From CAYURR01 sp964446745 (GTDB taxonomy: Bacteria > Bacillota > Clostridia > Lachnospirales > WQUN01): a DNA stretch of 12,035 nucleotides. Positions 5,022-12,035 of the stretch are shown piece after piece (the stretch's first letter is position 1; each line of letters begins with the position of its first letter). The DNA lies in NCBI GenBank assembly GCA_964446745.1, contig CAYURR010000086.1, positions 1 through 12,035 of the forward strand, in the 5' to 3' direction. Position numbers and translations under genes: made by a program. The notes beneath the pieces were generated by a model. It saw only the letters and a program-made list of their open reading frames with translations. It searched no databases and was not told the origin of the DNA.

Positions 5022-6847
5022 GCCGTTACATCCTCACCTTTGTAATTTAATCGAAAATCCTTTAACTTCATCTGTACATAGCTGCTACCGTTATATTCGT
5101 TTACATCTATCGTAAAAACCATGTCCATCAGAAAATTCGCGGTGCGCAATACACCAGCGAGTATCTTTTCACATTCATATGCGTCGAACAGCTTGGCTAT
5201 CTCGGCGCGAAATTTCTCGTTTAGTCCGAAACCTATCGCCCGTACCTGACGTGCATCGATGGTCTCAAACGTCAATATCATCGTGTTCTTTTCTTCAATG
5301 AATTTAAGCTGTGTAGGTTTCAAACCTTTTATGCCGAACAACGGCTCGGGGTTGTCCTTGCCGTATGGCGCGAGCGCGGAGAGCTCCCTTGCGAGCTCAT
5401 ATGTAACCATCTCAAGTCTGAGCGCGTAATCGATCCGGTAAACCTTTACAAAATCCTGCTCTGTCAATGTGCAAGTTTCGTTTAAGCGGCGCTTTAGGGT
5501 AGGGATGTTTTCGCGTTTGAGTGTGACACCCGCCGCCATTGCATGCCCGCCAAAACGCTCAAACAGGTCGCGCATCGCATACAGCGACTCGAAGATGTTG
5601 TAGCCTTCGATTGAACGCGCCGAGCCCTTCACGAGATCCGCGCCCAATCCGTCGCCGTCCGTGAGTAAGATCACGGGCTTGTTGTAGGTATCCTTTATGC
5701 GGCCCGCGACGATGCCCACGATGCTCTCATGCACCTCATGCCGGTAGATTACAAGCACCTTGTCTGTTGTTTCTGTGGAATCCTCGAGCGCGGAGCGTAT
5801 CGCATCGGCAGAGGCTGTGGTCATGGCCTTGCGCTCCTCATTGAGCGCGGCTAATGACGCAGCCAGCTCGTTCGCGCGGTGTTCGTTGTCCGCGAGCAGC
5901 AGCTCAACGGCTTTGGACGCATGCTCGAGACGCCCGGAGGCGTTAAGCATCGGCCCGATGATAAAACCGACCTCGAACGCGGTGATCTCACGCTCGGTGA
6001 TGCCGCGCGCGGCCATGATCGCATAGAGACCCATATTTATCTGTTTATTTTTATTTAGCTTGTCCAAGCCGCATTTGACAATCACGCGGTTTTCGTCCAA
6101 TAACGGTGCCATGTCGCAGACCGTCGCGAGCGCGGCTAGCACCAGAAACTCGTCCCGTTCGTGAAACTCCATATGCGCGATCGCATAGAGCGCCTCAGCA
6201 AAGCGGTATGAAAGCCCCGCCGCGCAGAGGTCTTTGAAGCGATACGCACATTTATTTTGCTTCGGGTCGATGACGAAGTCGGCCTTCGGCAGCACGTTTA
6301 CGCGGTTGCCGTTCGCGTCCTCTATATAGCCTGGCTCGTGATGATCGAGCACAATAAGCTTCATGCCGAGTTCCTTCGCAAGATCGGCCTCAGCGAGCGC
6401 TGATATGCCATTGTCGCAGGTGATGATCAGGTCGATGTCCATCTGCTTTAGGCGTGTGATCGCCGAGGCGTTGAGGCCATAACCCTCCTCCTCGCGATGG
6501 GGTATGTAATAGATGCAATCCGCACCGTATTTCAACAGCGCCTTGTATAAAATACAAACAGAGGTCACACCGTCCACATCGTAGTCGCCATATACGGCTA
6601 TGCGTTCCTTACGCGCGACCGCGGACATCACGCAGCGTATCGCACCGTCAAGACCCTTGAGCAAATAGTAGGACTGCAGCTGCGACAGGTCGGGCTTTAA
6701 AAACGACAGCACGGTATTCTTTGTACGTATACCGCGGTTTACCAATATCTGCGCTACGATCTCGCTCACGCCGATAGTCTTTGACATGAGCGGTATATCG
6801 GCTTTTACTCGTTTTTGCATCCATGTGGTTTGTTGTATGGGGTTCAT
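5018..6847 (-). CDS. recJ: Single-stranded-DNA-specific exonuclease RecJ
   Basis: RecJ degrades single-stranded DNA 5' to 3' in recombination, mismatch and base-excision repair, using two metal ions. The DHH motifs are all present: VYGDYDVDG (85-93), TCDNGIS (143-149), VLDHHEP (167-172) and ATVCDMAPL (241-249). LNASGRL (301-307) follows. The DHHA1 domain carries VGIVAGRIKDTYNKP (377-391) and FGGHAMAAG (432-440). After PYGKDNPEP (494-502) comes the C-terminal OB-fold region. At 609 residues it is slightly longer than the E. coli protein (577), and nothing looks damaged. It overlaps ppk upstream and prs downstream by four bases each (ATGA in both), so it is firmly embedded in the operon and probably translationally coupled at both ends. 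In many Bacillota recJ is followed by apt; here prs takes the next position. Confidence 0.96.
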   Translation of the reverse strand: MNPIQQTTWMQKRVKADIPLMSKTIGVSEIVAQILVNRGIRTKNTVLSFLKPDLSQLQSYYLLKGLDGAIRCVMSAVARKERIAVYGDYDVDGVTSVCILYKALLKYGADCIYYIPHREEEGYGLNASAITRLKQMDIDLIITCDNGISALAEADLAKELGMKLIVLDHHEPGYIEDANGNRVNVLPKADFVIDPKQNKCAYRFKDLCAAGLSYRFAEALYAIAHMEFHERDEFLVLAALATVCDMAPLLDENRVIVKCGLDKLNKNKQINMGLYAIMAARGITEREITAFEVGFIIGPMLNASGRLEHASKAVELLLADNEHRANELAASLAALNEERKAMTTASADAIRSALEDSTETTDKVLVIYRHEVHESIVGIVAGRIKDTYNKPVILLTDGDGLGADLVKGSARSIEGYNIFESLYAMRDLFERFGGHAMAAGVTLKRENIPTLKRRLNETCTLTEQDFVKVYRIDYALRLEMVTYELARELSALAPYGKDNPEPLFGIKGLKPTQLKFIEEKNTMILTFETIDARQVRAIGFGLNEKFRAEIAKLFDAYECEKILAGVLRTANFLMDMVFTIDVNEYNGSSYVQMKLKDFRLNYKGEDVTA

Positions 6848-8976
6848 GTGTTTGCCTCATCCCCGCTGTTTGTGATCGGTACGAACAGCTGCTCATGTTC
6901 GGCGCTCATATACGCGTTAACACGCCGCGTCGCCTGCTCGTGGAACAGAATCTGTGAATGCACATGCTCCTTGCCGCGTCTGTCTACGCGTTCGTATGTG
7001 CCGTCCGATTGCTCTATGCGGAGTTTTTCGGTATCTGTAAGTGTCTGGTCGAGTATTTCGATGATCTGTTCCTTGAGGCGCGGATCGTCGACCGGGAATG
7101 CTATCTCGACGCGCCTATCCAGGTTTCGAGGCATCCAGTCCGCGCTGGACAGATATATTCTTGGGTTGCCACCATTTTCAAAGTAGAATATCCGGCTGTG
7201 CTCTAAGAAACGATCCACGATGCTGCATACGGTGACGTTGTCGCTGACACCGGGCAATCCGGGCTTTAGGCAGCATATGCCGCGCACGATAAGGCGTATC
7301 CGTACGCCGGCCTGCGAAGCCTTATAGAGTGCGTCGATGATACCCTTGTCCACGAGCGAATTCATCTTGGCTGTGATGCAGGCCTCTTTGCCCGCGAGCG
7401 CGTTGTTCGTCTCGTGCTCTATGTTTTTATAAAACATAGAGCGTAACGTGAGCGGGGCGACGCTGAGCTTATTGTATGTGGTATTTGTCGTATAGCCGGT
7501 CAGCACGTTAAACAGCGATGATGCATCCTGGCCGAAGGTTTCCTTACAGGTAAAGAAGCCGAGGTCTGTATAGATGCGCGCGGTGCTGTCGTTATAATTG
7601 CCCGTGCCCATGTGCACATAGCGGTGTATGCCGTCATCCTCCATACGCACGACGAGACAGAGCTTGCAGTGGATCTTTAGGCCCACGAGCCCGTAGACGA
7701 CATGGCAACCCGATTTCTCGAGCTTTTTGGCCCAGATGATGTTATTCTCCTCGTCAAAACGTGCCTTGAGCTCGACGAGCACGGTGACCTGCTTGCCGTT
7801 TTCGGCGGCTTGCATCAGTGCGTGTACGATAGGTGAGCCGCCAGAGACGCGATAGAGTGTCTGCTTGATCGCAAGTACCTTTGGGTCATTTGCGGCGGCC
7901 TTTACGAAATTCACTACGCAGTCAAAGGACTCGTATGGGTGATGCACGAGGATGTCGTGGCTCTTGATTGCATCGAAGATATCCTTGTCCATGAAATCCA
8001 CGACAGGTTGCGGTTGTAAAACCGCATTGCGCAGATGCTCGAACGCGGGCTTAAACGAAAAGCCCATCCATACCGTCAGATCCAACGGCCCGCCGATATC
8101 GAATATCTCAAAATCCTCTAACTTCAACGCCTCACGCAAAAATGTGCGTGCGGCCTCGGATGCATCCTTTTGAATTTCAAGGCGCACGGGGTCGCCCCAA
8201 CGACGGCGCTTGATGCTCTGCTCCATCTCGTTCAGCAGGTCGTGAGTAAGCTCCTCGTCGATGAACACATCAGAGCTTCTCGTGATCCTAAACACTGAGG
8301 TGTTTTCAACCTTGTAGCCCGTAAACAGGCTTTCGATATGCTCTGTGATGATATCCTCCAATAGGATAAAGCACTGCTTATCCTCTGCGGGCAGAGGCAA
8401 TATGCGCGGCAATACCGTGGGCACCTGTACAACCGCAAACAGTGTATCGTCATCGTCCGCGATCTGTACGATCACATAGAGCGAGACATTGTTTAATAGC
8501 GGAAACGGGTGGCTCTGATCGATCGCCATAGGGGTAAGCACCGGATAAACGGTGCTCTGGTAATATCTGTTTGCGTAGGTTTGTTGTTTATCGTCGAGCT
8601 CGTCGTAAGAGAGGATAAAGATGTTTTCTTTCTCGAGCGCGGGCAAAATCGAACGGTTCAGACAGCTGTATTGCTTCAGAACCATTTCATGTGCGGACTT
8701 GCTGATTGCCTCGAGCTGCTTGTAGGGTGTAAGACCCGAGAAATCCGGTGAGGAGGGCTTTGAGGCGTCCAATTCCCAGAGTGACGCGACACGCACCATG
8801 AAGAATTCGTCGAGGTTTGATGCGGTAATCGCTAGGAATTTCAGGCGTTCCATGAGCTTGTTCGTGCGATCCTGAGCTTCTTCAAGCACACGGTCATTAA
8901 ACTGTAGCCAAGACAACTCCCGGTTTATATAGTTGACGGTCTCGACATGCTTTGTCTTCTTTTCGTCCTTTTTCAT
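6844..8976 (-). CDS. ppk: Polyphosphate kinase 1
   Basis: Ppk1 reversibly polymerises the gamma phosphate of ATP into inorganic polyphosphate through a phosphohistidine. The 710 residues match the family (about 690-720). The N-terminal domain begins with YINRELSWLQFN at 16-27, and LKFLAITASNLDEFFMVRV lies at 45-63. The first catalytic-domain histidine is H436 in GLKIHCKLCL, corresponding to the phosphorylated histidine H435 of E. coli. The second is H593 in RFLEHSRIFYF, corresponding to H592. HMGTGNYND (455-463) and SSADWMPRNLDRRVE (610-624) are also intact. It lies 28 bases after the ppx-like gene with only a weak ribosome binding site (GGGCGAT), and overlaps recJ by four bases. Pairing with a Ppx/GppA relative is the classic synthesis/degradation arrangement. 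An active enzyme is expected. Confidence 0.96.
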   Translation of the reverse strand: MKKDEKKTKHVETVNYINRELSWLQFNDRVLEEAQDRTNKLMERLKFLAITASNLDEFFMVRVASLWELDASKPSSPDFSGLTPYKQLEAISKSAHEMVLKQYSCLNRSILPALEKENIFILSYDELDDKQQTYANRYYQSTVYPVLTPMAIDQSHPFPLLNNVSLYVIVQIADDDDTLFAVVQVPTVLPRILPLPAEDKQCFILLEDIITEHIESLFTGYKVENTSVFRITRSSDVFIDEELTHDLLNEMEQSIKRRRWGDPVRLEIQKDASEAARTFLREALKLEDFEIFDIGGPLDLTVWMGFSFKPAFEHLRNAVLQPQPVVDFMDKDIFDAIKSHDILVHHPYESFDCVVNFVKAAANDPKVLAIKQTLYRVSGGSPIVHALMQAAENGKQVTVLVELKARFDEENNIIWAKKLEKSGCHVVYGLVGLKIHCKLCLVVRMEDDGIHRYVHMGTGNYNDSTARIYTDLGFFTCKETFGQDASSLFNVLTGYTTNTTYNKLSVAPLTLRSMFYKNIEHETNNALAGKEACITAKMNSLVDKGIIDALYKASQAGVRIRLIVRGICCLKPGLPGVSDNVTVCSIVDRFLEHSRIFYFENGGNPRIYLSSADWMPRNLDRRVEIAFPVDDPRLKEQIIEILDQTLTDTEKLRIEQSDGTYERVDRRGKEHVHSQILFHEQATRRVNAYMSAEHEQLFVPITNSGDEANT

Positions 8977-9004
8977 ATATTATCGCCCGTTCTTATGATT
9001 ATTC

Positions 9005-10576
9005 TCATACACCGACCCCGCGTTTTTTACGCAGCGCGGCCTTGAGCCCAAAGACCTCCTCGAAGAACGCTGCCTTCTGATTAAACGACCACATCTCGAC
9101 AGCGATATTGTCGTCGGTGTTTATCGTGACCAGTAGCTCGTCGTCGGTGATCTTTACATCTATGTCGTCAAACTTGTGCATGTGGCTACGATCGAGCGCG
9201 TCGGCAATACGTAATATTGCCGCGAGCTTCGATACGAGCACCTTGTCTTCCGTGCTGAGGTCGCGGTAGATTTCGTCGTTTTCGGACGGCAGCAGTCGCG
9301 AATGATAGAGGCAGATAGCCGCAACGAGCATGGTCTGCAGGCCATTTAGGCCCACGATGTCCGTACCTCGTATGATGTTACAGCTCTGGTAATAATGCCC
9401 CTTCAGGTTTATATACTTGCCGATATCGTGCAATATCGCGGATGTGTGCAAGTAGAGCTTTTCAGCCGCACCCATGCCGTGTATCTTCTTCATCTTGTCA
9501 AATATCGTAAGCGCAAACTTCGCGACGGTTTTGTAATGCTCCTCGACCGCGAAATATTTCTTTGCGATAGCCTGCGCGGAATGTACGGTGTTTTTATAGA
9601 AATCCTTACTGAGCTTGGCGAATTCGTCGGGGCGCAGCATCTCATAGAGGATCGCATCCGATACCATTATATCGGGCGAGACGATCAGCTCCGCATTAGT
9701 AAAGCCCATGAGGTTGTAGCATATACAAACGACCGGCAACAACAGCTCGGTACGCTCGAATGGGATATTGTATTCGTCTGAAATCTGCTCTGAGGTCTTG
9801 TGTTTGATGTCGTCATAAAGCTTTAAAAAACGGTCCTTTGGGATGTAGCGGATGTCGTTCTTGGTTTCCGCGCCGCAAAGCTCCGCTATCAACGCGCTGA
9901 AATACCCTGCAACGATAAAATGACCGATTGCGTCCGGGATGTCGTTGTCGAGCATGTCGGTAAAGCTGCTGAGATATTCCTCAAGTATCTGGTAGAATTC
10001 GCTTGTGTATTCGGGCATGTCTCCGAATATCTCGCTAATGCGCAGCGCGCCGATCTTCACGTTTTGCATGAAGGGCATGCGATTGTTTTCGGTTACGGAG
10101 ATACCGATGTTGCCCGAGCCTAAATAGATCATCATGGATGACTGCCGCATATCTTCATCGAGCATCGTCGAGAGTAGCTTGTAGATATAGGACTTCTCGT
10201 CCATATCGTCCATGACCGTAATATCGAGGCCGGTTTTTATCTTGATCTGATCGAGTATATAGTTGCTGTTTGTGGCTTCACGTACGGCTGTGGTCGCGAA
10301 CGCGCGTATATCCGTTACCCCGTATTGCTTGACCACGGTCAGGAAGTTCTTGATCGTTGTGCAGGCCTTATCGACCTTTTCGAAGCTGACCTTGCCGTTG
10401 TGAAATGTATCGCGCCCGAGACTGAGCGGGAACGAGAGGCTCTCGATGGTCTTGATGACCTTGCCGCCCTGCGCGACCTTTAGGCGCAGCTCATTCGAGC
10501 CGATATCAATAACGGCTGCCATCGGTGGTTTGGTTTTCTTTTGAGACTCTTTCTTTTGCACTTCCTTTTTCGGCAT
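9005..10576 (-). CDS. Ppx/GppA family protein with C-terminal HD domain, nucleotide motifs diverged
   Basis: Ppx/GppA proteins hydrolyse polyphosphate or pppGpp. The ASKHA-fold start is clear: AVIDIGSNELRL (21-32) and RAFATTAVREATN (91-103). Other motifs have drifted. The usual DIGGGS loop is IYLGSGN (150-156), the usual SGEEEARL-type segment is DDMDEKSYIY (123-132), and the later glycine-rich loop is IVAGYFSALIAEL (221-233). The C-terminal half has an HD domain with HTSAILHDIGKYI (377-389, H383/D384), YHSR (424-427) and LRIADALDRS (455-464), as in longer Ppx/GppA members. A lysine-rich leader of about 18 residues precedes the fold. Context next to ppk argues for a role in polyphosphate turnover, but lost phosphate-loop residues make altered activity or a sensing role possible. 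Its ATG directly abuts the TAG of the upstream gene (TAGATG). The family call is strong; I leave the gene symbol empty because activity is uncertain. Confidence 0.85.
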   Translation of the reverse strand: MPKKEVQKKESQKKTKPPMAAVIDIGSNELRLKVAQGGKVIKTIESLSFPLSLGRDTFHNGKVSFEKVDKACTTIKNFLTVVKQYGVTDIRAFATTAVREATNSNYILDQIKIKTGLDITVMDDMDEKSYIYKLLSTMLDEDMRQSSMMIYLGSGNIGISVTENNRMPFMQNVKIGALRISEIFGDMPEYTSEFYQILEEYLSSFTDMLDNDIPDAIGHFIVAGYFSALIAELCGAETKNDIRYIPKDRFLKLYDDIKHKTSEQISDEYNIPFERTELLLPVVCICYNLMGFTNAELIVSPDIMVSDAILYEMLRPDEFAKLSKDFYKNTVHSAQAIAKKYFAVEEHYKTVAKFALTIFDKMKKIHGMGAAEKLYLHTSAILHDIGKYINLKGHYYQSCNIIRGTDIVGLNGLQTMLVAAICLYHSRLLPSENDEIYRDLSTEDKVLVSKLAAILRIADALDRSHMHKFDDIDVKITDDELLVTINTDDNIAVEMWSFNQKAAFFEEVFGLKAALRKKRGVGV

Positions 10577-11863
10577 CTACTCCAACCCCAATATCCCTTT
10601 AATAAATTCGTTTTGCATAGCCTTTCCGAATATGCCCATCATCTGCACCATGTCCAACTCGTCGATCTTTGTGGCGGCGCCTTGGTCAAACGATGCGCAT
10701 TCGCCGTTCGTACCCGCGTTGGCCGTAAGCTTTAGCTTTGCGTCCACGATAAAACCGTCCGTAGCGACACGTATGTTGTTCAGATCGATCCCGAAACGCT
10801 TGGTACTTTCGTCCGCGTATACGATGCCACGCATATTTAACGGCGGTTCGTCCTTGCCGTTCATAGTAAACTCAAACTTTATATCCTTGGGCGTTACCCC
10901 GCTCTCGAATAAAAGGCTCAAATGACATTCGGGTGCATCCACCGAGGCACCGAGCGTATAGACGCTCTCAACGGAGGTTATCTTGTCGTCCTGCACGAAG
11001 ATCTTCATGACCAAGGCATCCGTGGGTAGGGCAGTATTTAAATGTCCAATCACGGCGTTTACAACACCGGAGGCGGCTTCGTTGTTATATGCGGATGTGT
11101 AGTATGTGCTGAGCCCGTTCAGATAATCCCCACAGAGGCGCTTAACATCGTCAGCCGGTATGTGTATAGTATAGACCTCGGCCTCATTTTGCTTGCCGAT
11201 ATAGGCGTATTCGGTTGATTGCAAATAATCCCGCACATTCATTGTTGTGCTGGGAAATATCTTTAGCATGCGAAGTGAGTTTAGATAGGAGAATGCGACA
11301 TCAGTGTAGATGCCATAGCAAACCTCGTCGCTATAGTCCTCGGGGATATAGATCGCGGTGGAGAGCATAGAATTGTTTATGGATGTGTTGATCGTACGGG
11401 CGGGCATCGAGATAAAGCCTTCCGTAAGCTGCGGTATCGATATGGCCAAAAGCTCCTCGTCGCCGTATATGTCCGCGCCCAAAAACGACACGTTGCCGAG
11501 CTTCAGGTCCGTGCTGTCAAACATACGCTTGTTGTCTGTATCAAACGCGCTCTTGTTATACAGTGTTGCGGACATAAGAAATGCCCTGAGGTTGTCGTCG
11601 AGGTTAAGTCCGCTGATCTCGAAGTCATTGAGAGACAGTACGATCTCCTGCGACCACTCGTGGGCGGTCAGAGCGGCGATCATATCGTCGAACGAGGCAG
11701 GGAACTGAGCCTTGGTGTTCTCAAAGGCTATATACAGGCGTTTCTTTGCCGAAAAGTCCTTGTACATGCGTTCTCCGGCAGCGAACCAGAACACGGTGGC
11801 TACCGCAACCAGTGTTACCACAGCAGCTGCGGCTATTTTTACGGTTTTATTGGTCTGTTGCAT
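10577..11863 (-). CDS. Membrane-anchored extracytoplasmic protein of unknown function
   Basis: I do not recognise this family. The 428 residues start with a short positive segment (MQQTNKTVK) and one hydrophobic helix at about 9-29 (IAAAAVVTLVAVATVFWFAA). About 400 mainly soluble residues with many beta-strand-like patches follow, so it is probably anchored by the N-terminus with the bulk outside the membrane. The start at 11863 is preferred because AAGGA (11872-11876) stands 8 bases ahead. A frame extension to a TTG at 11944 is rejected because that TTG is the -35 box (TTGACA) of the promoter. ATG at 11872 is in frame but lacks good spacing. It is first in the operon, and its TAG is followed at once by the ATG of the Ppx-like gene, suggesting coupled expression. 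The only functional clue is this link to polyphosphate genes. Confidence 0.75.
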   Translation of the reverse strand: MQQTNKTVKIAAAAVVTLVAVATVFWFAAGERMYKDFSAKKRLYIAFENTKAQFPASFDDMIAALTAHEWSQEIVLSLNDFEISGLNLDDNLRAFLMSATLYNKSAFDTDNKRMFDSTDLKLGNVSFLGADIYGDEELLAISIPQLTEGFISMPARTINTSINNSMLSTAIYIPEDYSDEVCYGIYTDVAFSYLNSLRMLKIFPSTTMNVRDYLQSTEYAYIGKQNEAEVYTIHIPADDVKRLCGDYLNGLSTYYTSAYNNEAASGVVNAVIGHLNTALPTDALVMKIFVQDDKITSVESVYTLGASVDAPECHLSLLFESGVTPKDIKFEFTMNGKDEPPLNMRGIVYADESTKRFGIDLNNIRVATDGFIVDAKLKLTANAGTNGECASFDQGAATKIDELDMVQMMGIFGKAMQNEFIKGILGLE

Positions 11864-11915
11864 CTGAATCATCCTTATAACAGTGTAGTGAATTATTATT
11901 CGAAACCCTTCCATA

Positions 11916-11944
11916 AAAGTACACCAAATACCTTCGTATGTCAA
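11916..11944 (-). promoter_or_regulatory. Promoter of the ppx-ppk-recJ-prs operon
   Basis: On the minus strand a perfect TTGACA (11939-11944) is followed after 17 bases by TACTTT (11916-11921), which keeps the first, second and sixth consensus positions. Transcription would start near 11908, giving a leader of about 45 bases to the ATG at 11863. It is the only good promoter I find for the right-hand operon. Confidence 0.6.
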
Positions 11945-11954
11945 ATCCGGCAGC

Positions 11955-11983
11955 TTGATTAATCGAACGAAAGATGTTATAAA
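11955..11983 (+). promoter_or_regulatory. Divergent extended -10 promoter for the plus-strand gene
   Basis: TTGATT (11955-11960), a 17-base spacer, and TATAAA (11978-11983), preceded by TGT (11975-11977) to form TGnTATAAA. Transcription would start near 11990, about 32 bases before the ATG at 12022. The two -35 boxes of the divergent promoters are only 10 bases apart, so the polymerases would compete or share an activator or repressor. Confidence 0.65.
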
Positions 11984-12021
11984 TGGTTCAATACTCGGAC
12001 AAATGGAAACAGGTGGTAGAT

Positions 12022-12035
12022 ATGGCGGAAATGCG
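12022..12035 (+). CDS. Start of a divergent gene running off the right edge
   Basis: Four codons (MAEM) and part of a fifth are visible. The ATG at 12022 is preceded by AGGTGG (12011-12016) at 5-base spacing and lies downstream of the extended -10 promoter at 11955-11983. An ATG at 12003 in another frame would read METGGRYGGNA but has no comparable ribosome binding site. The product cannot be identified from this stub. Confidence 0.55.

Noticed and set aside
5760..7206. Plus-strand open frames opposite recJ and ppk, and similar frames elsewhere
   Set aside because: They lie fully inside strongly supported minus-strand genes, have no ribosome binding sites or recognisable domains, and reflect codon bias of the real gene.
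11864..11944. Start of the operon's first protein at TTG 11944 (27 extra residues)
   Set aside because: The TTG is part of the TTGACA -35 box and lies upstream of the predicted transcription start; the ATG at 11863 has AAGGA at 8-base spacing and is followed directly by a normal anchor sequence.
1..12035. tRNA, rRNA, CRISPR array, transposase, integrase or attachment site
   Set aside because: I looked for cloverleaf ends, regular spaced repeats and mobile-element proteins on both strands and found none; the composition break has no visible flanking repeat within the window.

Overview
The window looks like a bacterial chromosome segment, most likely from a low-to-medium GC Bacillota (Clostridia-type) genome. 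That assignment is inferred from clade-typical forms of three proteins: a thymidylate synthase with a Y-P-C-A-Y-S active site, a short DHFR beginning W-G-I-G-Y-K-G-N-L-L, and a long (378 aa) PRPP synthetase. Strong AGGAGG-like ribosome binding sites agree. All complete genes lie on the minus strand. Only two gene stubs at the window edges are otherwise placed: the start of a minus-strand gene at 1-32 and the start of a plus-strand gene at 12022-12035.

Two compartments are visible. Bases 1 to about 3130 are AT-rich (roughly one third G+C in lines counted by hand) and hold, in transcription order, thyA, folA, and a two-helix membrane segment followed by a divergent phosphoribosyltransferase-fold domain. 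Bases about 3150 to 12035 are close to half G+C or higher and form a compact gene train: membrane-anchored protein of unknown function, ppx-like, ppk, recJ, prs, CBM9-like protein. Joints in the train are tight: TAG-ATG abutment, 28-base gap, two 4-base ATGA overlaps, 24-base gap. The composition break falls in the gap between the CBM9-like gene and thyA, so the AT-rich part is probably an acquired or differently evolving block.

The right-hand operon starts from a good promoter (TTGACA, 17 bases, TACTTT) in a divergent intergenic region, back to back with an even better extended -10 promoter for the plus-strand gene. It combines polyphosphate synthesis (Ppk1), a Ppx/GppA-HD relative whose nucleotide-binding motifs have drifted, the RecJ single-strand DNA exonuclease, and PRPP synthesis.

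The left-hand block makes dTMP and recycles the dihydrofolate (ThyA plus DHFR). Upstream of thyA is a 35-base near-perfect dyad around a TTGACA box, a candidate operator. The most unusual object is at 249-1271: one long reading frame with a strong ribosome binding site encoding two membrane helices and a PRTase-like domain, cut by a single in-frame TAA at 984-986. It is either a recent nonsense pseudogene, a sequencing error, or a split or readthrough gene. A structured leader (nested inverted repeats) precedes it. No reverse transcriptase, transposase, integrase, tRNA, rRNA or CRISPR array is visible.
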